This document shows, in pieces, positions 55,701 to 61,400 of a DNA stretch of 64,000 bases. The position numbers were made by a program, and so were the translations under genes. The notes below the pieces were generated by a model that was not told the DNA's origin, ran no database searches, and worked only from the letters and a program-made list of their open reading frames with translations. The number at the start of each line of letters is the position of its first letter. Positions within the stretch are counted from its first letter, which is position 1. The DNA is from Leptasterias polaris (Eukaryota > Echinodermata > Asteroidea > Forcipulatida > Asteriidae): NCBI GenBank assembly GCA_037783415.1, contig JAZGTN010000192.1, positions 186,001-250,000 on the forward strand, given 5' to 3'.

Positions 55701-58445
55701 TAACAATCGGATGAAGATGTATGTCACATCGCTACATGAGTCAGGACCATTTGTAGAATCTGGGTAATTTCAGACGTACAGGCTATTCACCAAAATATTC
55801 AAACAACCATCTTCAAAAAGATTTCATTCCAAGGTATCATAAACAATAAAACTGATATAACAATAAATGATTATTGCCCAAATAGCATTTTGACATGCAA
55901 CACAGTTGACCAAATTACAAAAATAGGCCTGTTATGTAATGAACAGGCCTTTTCCCCAAATTAGGGAAAACTCAAATGCCAACATCTTGTTGATTTATTT
56001 ATTTATTTATTTATTTTAAAATATGGATGCTGTAAAATAGGGCCTTTGCATTTCTGACTAGATAAAAAACAAATTCAAAGTCATTACTTTACCAATCCTG
56101 TTATCTTGGAATTTCAGGAAAGCCAAAGGTCCCAAGGGAGCATATTTAAAGTGGCATTTCTATTGAAAATGAGAAGTGATAACAGGCCAGAGGAGAGGGA
56201 CTGGCAGTTTTCCACAGCATTGACTCTGATTTCCTACCTCAATTGATTTGGGTCAAGATGATGACATTTCACGTCAGGATTTATTCAAAATTATTGAACG
56301 TGCAATCTTTATTTAGGATGCAATTCACCATTGATAAGATCTACTGGCCGAGGCTGGGTCTTTTTATTTTGTTTTGAGGGTTTGGAAGTGAAATAAAAAC
56401 AACAGAAATGGATGCAATTGATAGATTGATTGATTGATTGACGCAACAGGAATAGGAGGAGGGAAGATGCCTTGCTTTCATGTCATGAGTGTGTATGTAT
56501 GTGTGTATTTGTTTAGGCGGGAGGGAGTGGGAATTTAGACTGTCAGTTCCATTCACCATCTGCCCACTTTGATTTCCATACTGCTAAACGCTTAAATCCT
56601 ATTACCTGTTTTCTTATAGAGCGAGCTTCATATTGTACAATAGTGTCACTGCAACAGCAAGCAAGAACGTTTCTTTAACACTACCACGCATACTTTGTTT
56701 TAGATTTTATGTTTTCAGAAGGGGTAGAAGAATTGCTTACTTTATTCTTTGGTTAGGTTTTAGGAAAGTACACATATCCTAGGCTGGTAACTATTGATTC
56801 CCAAAGTAGACACGACAAACATAATTATGCCGACCTGGACTTCTTGAACTTAACTGTGTCTCGCATACCCCTTGCAATGAACACGCACCATAATGCTATA
56901 TGTCAAGGACAGCATATTATAACACACGTAAATAGGTATTTTTCTCAAATTATTTTAAGAGAGCTAACTCAAGAGTTCAGTTGTTTTATTTATAAGGGAG
57001 AGTCTGGTTTTAGAAGACTATAAAGAGTTCACAGAAGGTGTTATTATCATTGAAAAATGTTTTACCTATACACATAGGCTAAAGGTATTTAAAAGTTATT
57101 TCTGTTTTACACCAATGATAGTGATATTAAGTGCACGTTGGTTTGTTTCACAACTAACAGCAGTGACATTCCAGCCAATCGCTGCTTGAATTACACCAAT
57201 CTGAATTGATCAATCAAACTCATGCCGCCTCCATTTTGCCCAAGACCAATCCTAATAATATTGACCCTACATTAACGCTTTCACTGAGATCACAGATAGG
57301 CTGTGACATGGTAGGCCAAGTGTAACAGGTCCCCACCCCACTGTGTGTGTTCAGGCAGAGTGGTGCCTAAACAGCAGGTAAAGCCGCTTGCAACAACTGT
57401 CATTTCCACTCTTAAAACTTCAACCAGTATGCCAAAGACAAAGTCATACCACCCAATCCACACAAAAGCAGAGGAAAATACTTCAGCTTACACTTCATAG
57501 CTGCACCCAAAGCTGGGGCAGGTCAGGTCACATGTTAAAACCGAACCCCACCAAAACTGAATTCCGCCCTAATGTTACTTTCAATAAACGAGTCTTGTGT
57601 TTGAAGCCCACCTATTTTGATCTCAAATGGAATGTCAGTTCAGCGTATTGAGCCGTCTGGTTTCAAATGCAAGGGCAGTCTGGATAGGCTGCCGTTGACA
57701 AGTCATCTAATCACATCTTTGGGGTGTAATTGTCGGGGGTATTTCACTGCAGCGTTTTTCCTAAAACAGCTGCAATAACATGTTTCCTTAATGCCTTATA
57801 GCTGGACGCAAAAAGGAACCTGAACTCTGCTCTCCCTTATAAGAAATGTTATCTTGTCTCAGGGTGAGGAGGTGCGGTCAAACTGGAGAAGGCGGGCACA
57901 CCTTTCTTGAAGATATTCTGCCTAATCTAACCAGTCACGGTGCAGCTTTCTCCCCCTTGACTGGTGAGTATATTAACGTGACATTGATATCATTCCTCCA
58001 TATGACCCCCACAGTGAAATCTAGGGCAAAGTATCCATCACACACACAGTCCAGACTTGCATTAATGCAGACTTTTACAAGTCGTCAATACCTTGACCAT
58101 GTCTTGCAAGATGACAAGAGTCCCTGGTCTCCCCTGTGTTCTTCCCAAGTTCATGTTTACATGCTAACATACAAATTGAGTCAGTGATTGCACCTGTTCC
58201 AAATCCAGACCCAACAACACAGTTGAACTGATCCACAACTTTGTTTACATTATTTCCTTTGGAACCCTCTACAACTGAGAAATAATTACAGTGGACATAT
58301 TCAACTTACGTCTTGGATTTTCTTCAGTGACAGACTCCAGGAAATCTTGCATTGTCATGTAGATTTGGCCATTGTAATCAATGGATGCAAATGATCGAAA
58401 TCTCTCTTCTTTGTCTGATATGGGATAGTTGGAGTAGTCTTCAGG
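4666..58445 (-). CDS. MICU3: MICU2/MICU3-type mitochondrial calcium uptake protein, central part, 7 exons
   Basis: Regulatory EF-hand subunit of the mitochondrial calcium uniporter, acting in the intermembrane space. Joined exons on the minus strand: 58445-58310, 17355-17242, 16372-16325, 15345-15263, 13569-13519, 5970-5894, 4705-4666. All junction phases match (1/2, 1/2, 1/2, 0/0, 0/0, 2/1), giving 183 codons without a stop. Landmarks in order: RFRSFASIDYNGQIYMT, QDFLESVTEENPR, LFRTIMDKG, ISYTEYLFLL, the EF-hand loop DRDGNNKIDRRE, EEIFRKK, LLRYFFGSKG, FMDNLQSEVLELE. From memory of the family, these match vertebrate MICU3 and MICU2 better than MICU1; EEIFRKK and FMDNLQ favour MICU3. N-terminal exon(s) and the C-terminal EF-hand exons are not seen, so this is partial. 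It could be the single ancestral MICU2/3 gene rather than a strict MICU3 orthologue. Confidence 0.88.
4806..5191. mobile_element. TTAA-flanked MITE, family alpha, copy 2
   Basis: Homologous to 3648-3993 along its length. Its right end abuts TTAA at 5192-5195, the same TTAA that bounds the left end of the family-beta element at 5196. Its left end is degenerate. It lies in the MICU intron between exons f and g. Confidence 0.78.
5196..5570. mobile_element. TTAA-flanked MITE, family beta, copy 1
   Basis: 375 bp between TTAA at 5192-5195 and 5571-5574. Terminal inverted repeats begin AGGCACTGGACACGTTTGGT and, inverted, AGGAACTGGACACGTTTGGT. The internal block TCAGGCCTGAAGCCTTTCTC is shared with 18157-18526 and 29163-29539. 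This family looks like one frequent in sea star DNA. Confidence 0.85.
5571..5893. other. Intron sequence between MITE and MICU exon f
   Basis: No feature seen beyond the exon f donor at its right edge. Confidence 0.5.
5894..5970 (-). CDS. MICU3: MICU exon f (TTLLRYFFGSKG)
   Basis: 77 nt, phase 0 start, ends two bases into a codon at TGCAT|gtgagta. Reads VQETTLLRYFFGSKGTETLN then YATFC, and Met is completed by the next exon. It corresponds to the family block TTLLxxFFGxxGxxxLxFxxF. The acceptor is uncertain: the chosen aactacag has an in-frame competitor nine bases upstream (exon start 5979) that would add Glu-Leu-Gln. The polypyrimidine tract is poor, but a CCTAAC branch-like motif lies upstream. 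Confidence 0.85.
5971..7544. other. Intron sequence, nothing recognised
   Basis: Part of the 7.5-kb MICU intron between exons e and f. No repeats with clear ends and no family-like exon were found. Confidence 0.45.
7545..7645 (-). repeat. tRNA-like repeat with flanking inverted copy
   Basis: Minus strand: A-box-like TCGGTGGACTTGTTGGTGAG and B box GGTTCGAATCC, followed by CACCCGAGTAAT. The segment CGGGTGGGATTCGAA at 7551 recurs inverted (TTCGTATCCCACCCG, about 7629-7643), so the unit can fold back. No complete acceptor stem or CCA-ready end: a tRNA-derived repeat, not a working tRNA gene. Confidence 0.55.
7646..9267. other. Intron sequence, nothing recognised
   Basis: A short GTAGTAGGAGTAGTAA run occurs near 8380. 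Open frames here are short and unlike any family I know. Confidence 0.45.
9268..9846. mobile_element. Candidate inverted-repeat element
   Basis: Near-complementary ends: GAGTCGAGCCGAACCAAACT at about 9277 and, inverted, GAGTCGCGCCGAACCAAATT from about 9825. No clean target duplication was found, so borders are approximate. Confidence 0.4.
10951..11109. mobile_element. hAT-like MITE, 159 bp
   Basis: Ends CAGTGGTGTAACCAGA and, inverted, CAGTGGCTGTAACCAGAC, the CAGTGG-GTAACCAG pattern common in hAT elements. Flanks AAGACAAT (10943-10950) and AAGACAGT (11110-11117) form an 8-bp duplication with one mismatch, as expected for hAT. Confidence 0.8.
11229..11433. mobile_element. Inverted-repeat MITE, 205 bp
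   Basis: Ends CAGAGCTGTGTACTGAGAGA and, inverted, CAGAGCTGTGCATTGAGAGA, flanked by CCATTGT at 11222-11228 and 11434-11440. The 7-8 bp duplication suggests a hAT-type element. Confidence 0.65.
11511..11840. mobile_element. Candidate inverted-repeat element
   Basis: Ends CTGATTGGATAGCAGGTTG and, inverted, CTGACTGGATAGCAGGTCG; the inner motif TTTGAAACTCGCA near 11559 also recurs inverted near 11760. No clear target duplication. Open frames across it have no recognisable product. Confidence 0.5.
12000..13518. other. Intron sequence downstream of MICU exon e
   Basis: Contains an AGAGAGAAGAGAGAGAGATA purine run near 12900. No gene or bounded repeat supported. Confidence 0.45.
13519..13569 (-). 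CDS. MICU3: MICU exon e (EEIFRKK linker helix)
   Basis: 51 nt, phase 0 at both ends; acceptor ttaatttacag, donor GAACTT|gtgagt. Reads MEEIFRKKTESDMGNEL. EIFRKK directly after the first EF-hand is the MICU3 signature as I recall it. The linker before the next conserved block is much shorter than in vertebrate MICU3, so either the protein is compact here or an alternative phase-0 exon lies unseen in the 7.5-kb intron that follows. Confidence 0.85.
13662..14210. mobile_element. Inverted-repeat MITE, family gamma, copy 1
   Basis: Left end TTGACCATGTAATCTTTGTT, then TTTGTACATTCCAGGGCATT and TCCTGGCAGGCAAGAT; the right end carries the inverse (TGCCAGGAAATCCCCTGGAA, TGTACAAGGTCAC). The middle has TATCAACTTTTGATATGAAG in part inverted copies. 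Homologous to 16897-17236. It starts about 95 bp upstream of the MICU exon e acceptor. Confidence 0.7.
14411..15012. mobile_element. TTAA-flanked MITE, family alpha, copy 3, with nested foldback
   Basis: Flanked by TTAA at 14407-14410 and 15013-15016. The body matches the alpha copies at 3648 and 4806 (CAGGAAGAATAATCC, GGAATACACAATCTG). Removing the 270-bp foldback at 14457-14726 leaves about 330 bp, the size of the uninterrupted copies. Confidence 0.8.
14457..14726. mobile_element. Foldback element with ~95-bp inverted arms
   Basis: Left arm about 14459-14556 and right arm 14631-14726 are inverse copies with only a few differences; 74 bp separate them. Shared landmarks are AGCAATCCTTCACCGATCTT, GAACTCTTGGTGGCAGCAGA and TGGTACTGCGCTGCCTAGCG. 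CCTATA on both sides (14457-14462 and 14727-14732) may be the target duplication. No coding capacity. Confidence 0.9.
15263..15345 (-). CDS. MICU3: MICU exon d (first EF-hand)
   Basis: 83 nt; acceptor tttttactctacag, donor TTCTTCTG|gtaaag. It reads (K)PKAGYEVAFKMF, then DRDGNNKIDRRE, then FLL. The 12-residue loop has Asp at 1 and 3, Asn at 5, Lys at 7, Asp at 9 and Glu at 12, a pattern expected to bind calcium. The helix before it (GYEVAFKMF) matches the family. It ends in phase 0. Confidence 0.94.
15346..16164. other. Intron sequence between MICU exons c and d
   Basis: No bounded repeat seen. A 69-codon plus-strand frame near 15739-15948 has no recognisable product. Confidence 0.45.
16165..16276. 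repeat. Imperfect hairpin with ~45-bp arms
   Basis: Left arm contains GTGAGGAGCCGGTGTTCACA and TAGTAATGACC; the right arm read inverted gives GTGAGGAGCCAGTCTTCACT and GGTAATGACC, with a 20-base spacer. It lies about 50 bases inside the intron after MICU exon c. Likely a small foldback or MITE; an RNA hairpin is possible in either direction. Confidence 0.7.
16325..16372 (-). CDS. MICU3: MICU exon c (ISYTEYLFLL micro-exon)
   Basis: 48 nt small exon between tttccatacag and CTTACCA|gtaagt. It completes Gly (G+GA) and reads IISYTEYLFLLCILT plus the first base of Lys. GxISYTEYLFLL is among the most conserved stretches of MICU2/MICU3. Phase 1 at both ends agrees with exons b and d. A long imperfect hairpin lies about 50 bases downstream in the intron (16165-16276). 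Confidence 0.93.
16373..16896. other. Intron sequence between MICU exons b and c
   Basis: No additional feature recognised besides the exon c acceptor at its left edge. Confidence 0.45.
16897..17236. mobile_element. Inverted-repeat MITE, family gamma, copy 2
   Basis: Ends TATAGACCATGTGACCT and, inverted, TATAGACCATGTTACCT. The body (TCTGATTTTTCTCAACTTTT, GATATGAAGAAAGGGGG, GAATGTACAAGGTCAC) matches 13662-14210. Its outer end lies only about 5 bases from the donor GT of MICU exon b (17241-17240). Confidence 0.75.
17242..17355 (-). CDS. MICU3: MICU exon b (LDNTP...LFRTIMDKG)
   Basis: 114 nt; acceptor ttaattcacag at its upstream edge, donor GATAAAG|gtaata. Two bases complete the codon left by exon a (C+CC = Pro), followed by RIGRFPLQAEKVKYMLDNTP, then GKKKGATTQLFRTIMDK and one base of the next Gly. 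Spacing from ENPR to LDNTP equals that of human MICU3 as I recall it, so no exon need be missing in the 41-kb intron upstream. A MITE end begins only about 5 bases inside the following intron. Confidence 0.9.
18157..18526. mobile_element. TTAA MITE, family beta, copy 2, opposite orientation
   Basis: Shares TTTGGGCTCAATTGGTCATC, AAGTTGCAAGAAAATAATGA and the palindromic core GCCTGAAGCCTTTCTCAG with the copies at 5196 and 29163. The left end follows TTAA at 18153-18156; the right end is decayed. Confidence 0.75.
18687..18813. mobile_element. Tail-to-tail inverted pair of tRNA-derived SINE (family 2) ends
   Basis: Left arm 18687-18726 (GAACAAAGC, CTAGAGCGGGATTTGAACC) and right arm 18771-18813 (AGGTTCAACTCCAGCTCTAG, TTTGTCTTTGTTC) are inverse copies of the B-box and tail of the family seen at 33262-33348 and 49911-50042. 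Between them is AGCCCAGTTGGTGAAG, an A-box-like remnant. Confidence 0.7.
18900..23600. other. Long stretch of the 41-kb MICU intron without supported gene
   Basis: Contains a G14-type run near 20749-20762, a T8/G8 tract near 22401-22416 and a (TGC)n tract near 23010-23037. The open frames are short, overlap on both strands and show no known motif. Confidence 0.5.
23625..24652. mobile_element. hAT-like non-autonomous transposon, 1028 bp
   Basis: Ends TAAGGGTGGACGATAT and, inverted, TAGCCCTGGACGATAT. Flanked by perfect 8-bp duplications GTGCATGA at 23617-23624 and 24653-24660. Many CGATAT repeats occur near both ends (for example ACAATATCGACAATATCGAC), possible transposase-binding sites. The CpG-richer interior includes three TGGCCG-type motifs near 24030-24070. 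No transposase is visible, so it depends on another element. Confidence 0.88.
24661..25556. other. Intron sequence, nothing recognised
   Basis: Unique-looking sequence between the hAT-like element and the SINE. No supported gene. Confidence 0.45.
25557..25913 (+). mobile_element. tRNA-derived SINE (family 1), copy 2
   Basis: Same architecture as the copy at 2416-2781: TGGCCGAGTGGTTAAGAGCA head, GGTTCGAGTCC B box, CACCCAGGGGTATAAATGGG body, CTGTATACTCCCCAGGGAGC, tail GCGCTATATAAGAACTAG and (TTA)n. TTATTAATA occurs on both sides (about 25546-25554 and 25909-25917), a likely target duplication although the right copy merges with the tail. Confidence 0.9.
25914..27613. other. Intron sequence with one 154-codon open frame, not supported as a gene
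   Basis: The plus-strand frame 26386-26850 is the longest in the window but has no recognisable domain, no clear splice context and ordinary intron-like composition. Confidence 0.45.
27622..28075. mobile_element. Candidate hAT-like element, about 454 bp
   Basis: TACAGGTG occurs at 27614-27621 and 28076-28083. Ends contain CAGGGCTGTCAACT and, inverted, CAGGCATGCAACT, each followed by GCGGA/CCGC-rich sequence. The terminal repeats start two to four bases inside the duplications, so the exact borders are uncertain. Confidence 0.55.
28084..29158. other. Intron sequence, nothing recognised
   Basis: No repeat boundary or coding signal found. Confidence 0.45.
29163..29539. mobile_element. TTAA MITE, family beta, copy 3
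   Basis: 377 bp between TTAA at 29159-29162 and 29540-29543. The left end reads AGGCAGGGTATATTTTTGGT; the right end inverted reads AGGTAGTGGACACTTTTGGT. The core CATGCCTGAAGCCTTTCTCA is shared with the other beta copies. Confidence 0.85.
29544..32650. other. Intron sequence with simple tracts only
   Basis: A13 tract near 29804, (TATG)n near 29913-29928, T14 near 30612 and C12 near 30758. No gene or bounded transposon supported. Confidence 0.45.
32677..33348 (+). mobile_element. tRNA-derived SINE (family 2), interrupted by a MITE
   Basis: Head AAACAAAGATATTGACAAAA ... CTGCCAACATTAG, then the inserted MITE (32724-33261), then TTTAGCTCAGTTGGTAGAG (A box), GGTTCAAGTCACG (B box) and the tail TTTCTTTGTTCAATCCC. 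The uninterrupted order is seen at 49911-50042. Not a functional tRNA: no matching acceptor stem. Confidence 0.75.
32724..33261. mobile_element. Inverted-repeat DNA transposon, ~538 bp, nested in SINE
   Basis: Ends CCCTGTTCGCATTGGACTTA and, inverted, GCCGTGTTCGCATTGGATTA, with TTAG on both sides (32720-32723 and 33262-33265). Internal repeats of GTTTAACCGAG/CGGTTAAA type occur near both ends. A further inverted terminal-repeat copy (AAGTCCAATGCGAACAGCCC) lies at about 32786-32805, suggesting a second, smaller element or a rearrangement. Confidence 0.75.
33970..34284 (-). CDS. 104-codon ORF inside the transposon, function unknown
   Basis: Open frame from 34284 to 33970 within the element at 33694-34916. 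An internal Met at MAVYKEFKQGKLLRILQ has a favourable context (AAAATGGCC). It includes CLQC and several further Cys/His residues but I cannot assign a known zinc finger or transposase domain. CCAAT-type motifs lie upstream near 34347 and 34378. It may be a captured exon ending at GAG|gtattt, or a chance frame. Confidence 0.3.
   Translation of the reverse strand: MCTSIHNELVDCKTNVESHDHKDMEMPAEIQGRISCKMAVYKEFKQGKLLRILQCLQCQYPVNKKQWIADETTHCDTFGTIGVASVHWEKTCEVFNTRSVLKIL
34335..34399. repeat. Small inverted repeat, 19-bp arms
   Basis: TAACGAATTCTCCTATTGG and, inverted, TAACGAATTTTCCTATTGG, 27 bases apart. Both arms hold a CCAAT-box core. Lies inside the 1.22-kb transposon and 5' of its minus-strand ORF. 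Confidence 0.75.
35513..35601 (-). mobile_element. tRNA-derived SINE (family 2), minus strand
   Basis: Minus strand: GATGCTCAGTTGGTAGAGTG (A box), AATCCGGAGGTC, GGTTCAAATCCCGCTCTAGT (B box), tail TTTCCTTTGTTC. Family members at 33262-33348, 49911-50042 and the folded pair at 18687-18813. Confidence 0.75.
35717..36275. mobile_element. Harbinger-like MITE, 559 bp
   Basis: Nearly perfect terminal inverted repeats of about 33 bp starting GGCCAAGTAAAATAAATAAC and continuing ATGTTGCTCGTCC at both ends, flanked by TTA at 35714-35716 and 36276-36278. A three-base TTA duplication with GG-starting ends fits PIF/Harbinger; a TA-duplicating family cannot be excluded. The interior has AAGATGGCCACC and AAGATGGCCGCC repeats and no transposase. 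Confidence 0.85.
36279..40950. other. Intron sequence, nothing recognised
   Basis: Long, mostly unique AT-rich stretch of the 41-kb intron. No bounded transposon, RNA gene or coding exon identified by eye. Confidence 0.45.
40955..41004. repeat. Perfect 34-bp palindrome flanked by 9-bp direct repeats
   Basis: Positions 40962-40995 form a perfect palindrome (CATAGAGCAAGGACAGA and its complement, no spacer). GTGACAGCA occurs at 40955-40963 and 40996-41004, resembling a target-site duplication. The half-site TCCTTGCTCTATG recurs at 41837-41849. Confidence 0.9.
41010..46930. other. Intron sequence with short simple repeats
   Basis: (AGT)n near 42467-42482 and a short hairpin CCCTAATTG/CAATTAGGG near 46198-46218. 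No gene or clear transposon. Confidence 0.45.
46935..47278. mobile_element. Candidate inverted-repeat MITE, ~345 bp
   Basis: Ends GGGTTGGTCCACACAGAGTA + GCTAATTTC and, inverted, GGGTGTGTTCACACTAGTAG + CTAACTTC. The termini are related but imperfect; no unambiguous target duplication. Confidence 0.5.
48162..48290. repeat. Imperfect hairpin, ~33-bp arms
   Basis: Left arm TCTCCAAACCTTG...CGCTCCAGCTCCGG; the right arm inverted reads TTTCCAAACCTTGG...GGGCTCCAGCTCCAGG. Probably a small foldback element. Confidence 0.65.
48663..48741. repeat. (CAAA)n microsatellite
   Basis: Two runs of CAAA repeats, each interrupted or followed by AACCCAACAAAC. It produces a low-complexity minus-strand frame that is not a gene. 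Confidence 0.95.
49911..50042 (+). mobile_element. tRNA-derived SINE (family 2), most intact copy
   Basis: Head GAACAAAGATAATGACAAAA, TAGGAAGACCACCATCATTG, A box GATAGCTCAGTTGGTGGAGC, B-box region GCTCATTCAAATCCTG, tail ATTTGTCTTTGTTCA. The same head and tail are split by a MITE at 32677-33348. Confidence 0.75.
50050..58309. other. 5' third of the 41-kb MICU intron, no supported gene
   Basis: Simple tracts only: C16 at about 51945-51961, (TTTA)n at about 55992-56017, (TGAT)n at about 56420-56441, and a short GGCCTGTT/AACAGGCC hairpin at 55926-55948. Open frames up to 113 codons show no recognisable product. Confidence 0.45.
58310..58445 (-). CDS. MICU3: MICU exon a (N-terminal lobe, FASI...YMT motif)
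   Basis: 136 nt, begins in phase 0 after a strong acceptor (T-rich tract then ttcctgcag) and ends in phase 1 at AAGAC|gtaagttg. It codes for PEDYSNYPISDKEERFRSFA, then SIDYNGQIYMTMQDFLESV and TEENPR. The pattern RFxxFASIxxxGQxxMTxxDFxxxVT is characteristic of MICU2/3, where it opens the folded core after the targeting and transmembrane-like N-terminus. The preceding exon was not recognised between here and the window end. Confidence 0.9.
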
Positions 58446-61400
58446 CTGCAGGAACAAAACACAAAAGAAATAATCAATGACAGTTTTCAGTTTTCACTCA
58501 AAAATTAATCTACCGCATCTCATGCATTCCTGTTTGCAGATTTTTTTCTGATCACCATAATTCCCAACATTTGTTTTTGTACTTCTAACATTGTGCTTTA
58601 TCACAACAATAATCCACACTAATCGAGCATGACAGGTTTGAGAGTTTTAATAAAGGACTGATGTGTAAGAATTAGCTCTGTTTTAAAAAAGTAGAATTGC
58701 ATTTTTTAGATTTAACGAAGCATATTTATAACATTTGATGTTGAAAACAGCAGTAATTTGTTTCCTGAATCCCTCATGTATAAAAATCACATTCTTCCAC
58801 TATATTCTGATCTTAACCTTATGCCATGTTTGGCTGCTCAGTAAAACTATCAACTGGAAGCTCCAGGGGGCAGGATGCAATAGGAGAGGGTCAAGAGCTA
58901 TTATTCCTCTTGAAAAAAGAAGAAGAGATTCTTCAAATTGTAATTGTCCATGTTTATATGCACCCAGCCCCCAATCCTATCTAAAAGCAACCCAAATGAT
59001 TCACAGCGTTATGGGTCAGCAAGTAATGGCTTTGATGAACTCTCCATAACCTTGACCTACATGTACACATTATGTGTGTAGTCTAGTGGTCACAAGCACG
59101 TTTGCCAAATTTGAAACCAAAACCATTTGAATTACGAGAAGCTTGATGGCTTGCGTCTTTTTTGGGAAGTATTTGATCTTCATTTATCCCTACTCAATAG
59201 TGGACACCTCAAAGCTTACAAAAACAGTATTTTTGTCAAGTTCAAAGCATCAAGTGTCCACTACAAGAAATTTTGAAGGATAATGTCTTTAAAAACATTC
59301 AACTTTAGATGACGTTTTCTTCGGTTGCTAGTTTTACTGGTATCTACATTCGTGTCCGTTTGTGGCGTCAGAGATGATATGTTTCCCTCATGGGCTATGT
59401 AGGTGAAGGTCAGTAAGGTAGAGATCATGAGGCACACTTAATGCCATTTCTCAGAAATGACTTGCTGGTTGTTGAGTTTGACTAATGATTTCCTTTTCCA
59501 AGACTATATACAAAGTATATCCAGGAAATTGTTATTTTCCCTTGACTATGTGTAATACAAAGAAAAGAAGAGAGGCAGGTTTCCTACATTCCTCCTGCCC
59601 TTATCCAAATCCACCTGTTTAAAGTTAACCTTGACATCCGCAGAGTCCGTTATAGTGCACCTACAAAATAAAACAAATTCCTGCAGTGTCCCCATACGGA
59701 CTTTACCTCTGGTTGCAAGTTACAAGCACCTATTGATCTCCCGTGATTAACTTTCTATAATTTCTTTATTTTGCCACTGCAAATGCTGCTTGCTCACAGA
59801 GACACTAAGAATGTACTGACGGAATTGTGTAGTCATTGTACAGTTTACAGCAGATACACCTGATTTCTTTAGGTGAGGTATATGTGGCTGGAGATCATTT
59901 CAAAATGCTCCGAGGTAGAATTTCCAAGCAGTTAAAGAAGGCTTTAGTGCTTGCACGTACAATGTTATATCCGGATAATTTCTCTGCAGGAATAAAATGT
60001 TGTGAGGAAACTAGTATGATTCATGATTTGAAAAGATAAGAAGACAACTTTTAAGGAAACTCATAAATACATTCACTCAAGCCTTTCTTTCTAGAGGAAA
60101 ACATTTTCAGCACTCTGCAATAACCGATAGGTCATTTATGCGAGAACAGAGCTCTGGTAAAATGCAATTTAATAGGATAAGCTCCATTAATTTCTGTTTT
60201 CCCCTGATCATAAGGAAACAACACTTCCACTAGTCTACTGCCCAGGGTAACCACATTGAAGGCCTATGGGTAAACCACATTGCAATACAAGCTTTGATGA
60301 AAGCCTTTCCAGCCCCTGTACACGTACAATGTGTCAATGATTAAATTCTCATACTGCGTTTTGAGAAGTTCACTTTACATAATGCAAAAGGAGGATGATA
60401 TAACTTCTGGCTTTGCAATTGGTGTTCACAACCTTCAACCCGTTTATTGAATCATTGTAGAATAAAGCAATAAGAAATTGTGATGGCGATGCAAAATGGG
60501 GTACTTTTACTCCAGCAGAGTTATCACATCTATTGTGACCACAATGAGTTCCTTTACCATGGCTCATTACACAACAGCTAACTTGACTTGAGTAGCCAAC
60601 TCACAATCACTCTCTACCCTAAATATTAGCCAATGGTTGCATGCCTTCTTTATTTTACCAGTTTCTGTCTCGGCCAATAACATTCATGTTAATTTTCCTG
60701 AAAACCAACAAAAAGGTCTGTTCTCATTCGTCAACGGTTTCAAATTTCAATCAGTTTGCTGTAAATAGAAAGTTTAAAGCCCACAAGAATTCTGTGGTTG
60801 GTTAATGATACGTGCTGAGCAACTGATGGCTTGTGTGCTTGTATCCATCAGCTACAGAATAACAGCCTGTGATTGGACATCGTGCAAATCAAACTTCCCA
60901 CTTGATTATTCAAATGAATGGATCCTCCAATTAGAAATTGTCGATGGAATTCCAACAACTGGATAAACAAATAATAAGCTTGCGTTTACAGTAGAAACAA
61001 GGCTCTTGTTGAGGCCTCGTTGTACGAGGTTGCAAAACTGCATAAATTCAACAATACTTTACATGCCGCTGTCACATTTACACATACATTTGCACATGAA
61101 CAATTTGTGCGCGAATGCTTGCCTGGCTTGTGGTTGCACACCAATATGCAAGCAGGCGCACTTCTGTAAAGAGCCTTAGAGTCGGACAAGACATGGTTGT
61201 ACAAGGTTTCTGAGTTGAGTCAAGGTGGGGAAAAGAAATAACAAAGAAAAACTGCAAGCTGACAGTTTGAGTTTATTTAGATAATGCCTGTGTGTTGGAT
61301 TGGACACCCCCAGGACATTCACACTACATCCACTGGCTGTCAAGATGATCACCATCCCTATCACTGACAATTGAGACATTAGCTTCCTGGGGTGAAGGCA

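Noticed and set aside
59707..59751. 45-nt phase-0 candidate exon upstream of MICU exon a (reads KVNHGRSIGACNLQPE)
   Set aside because: Donor GAG|gtaaag is acceptable but the acceptor lacks a pyrimidine tract, and no family similarity can be argued.
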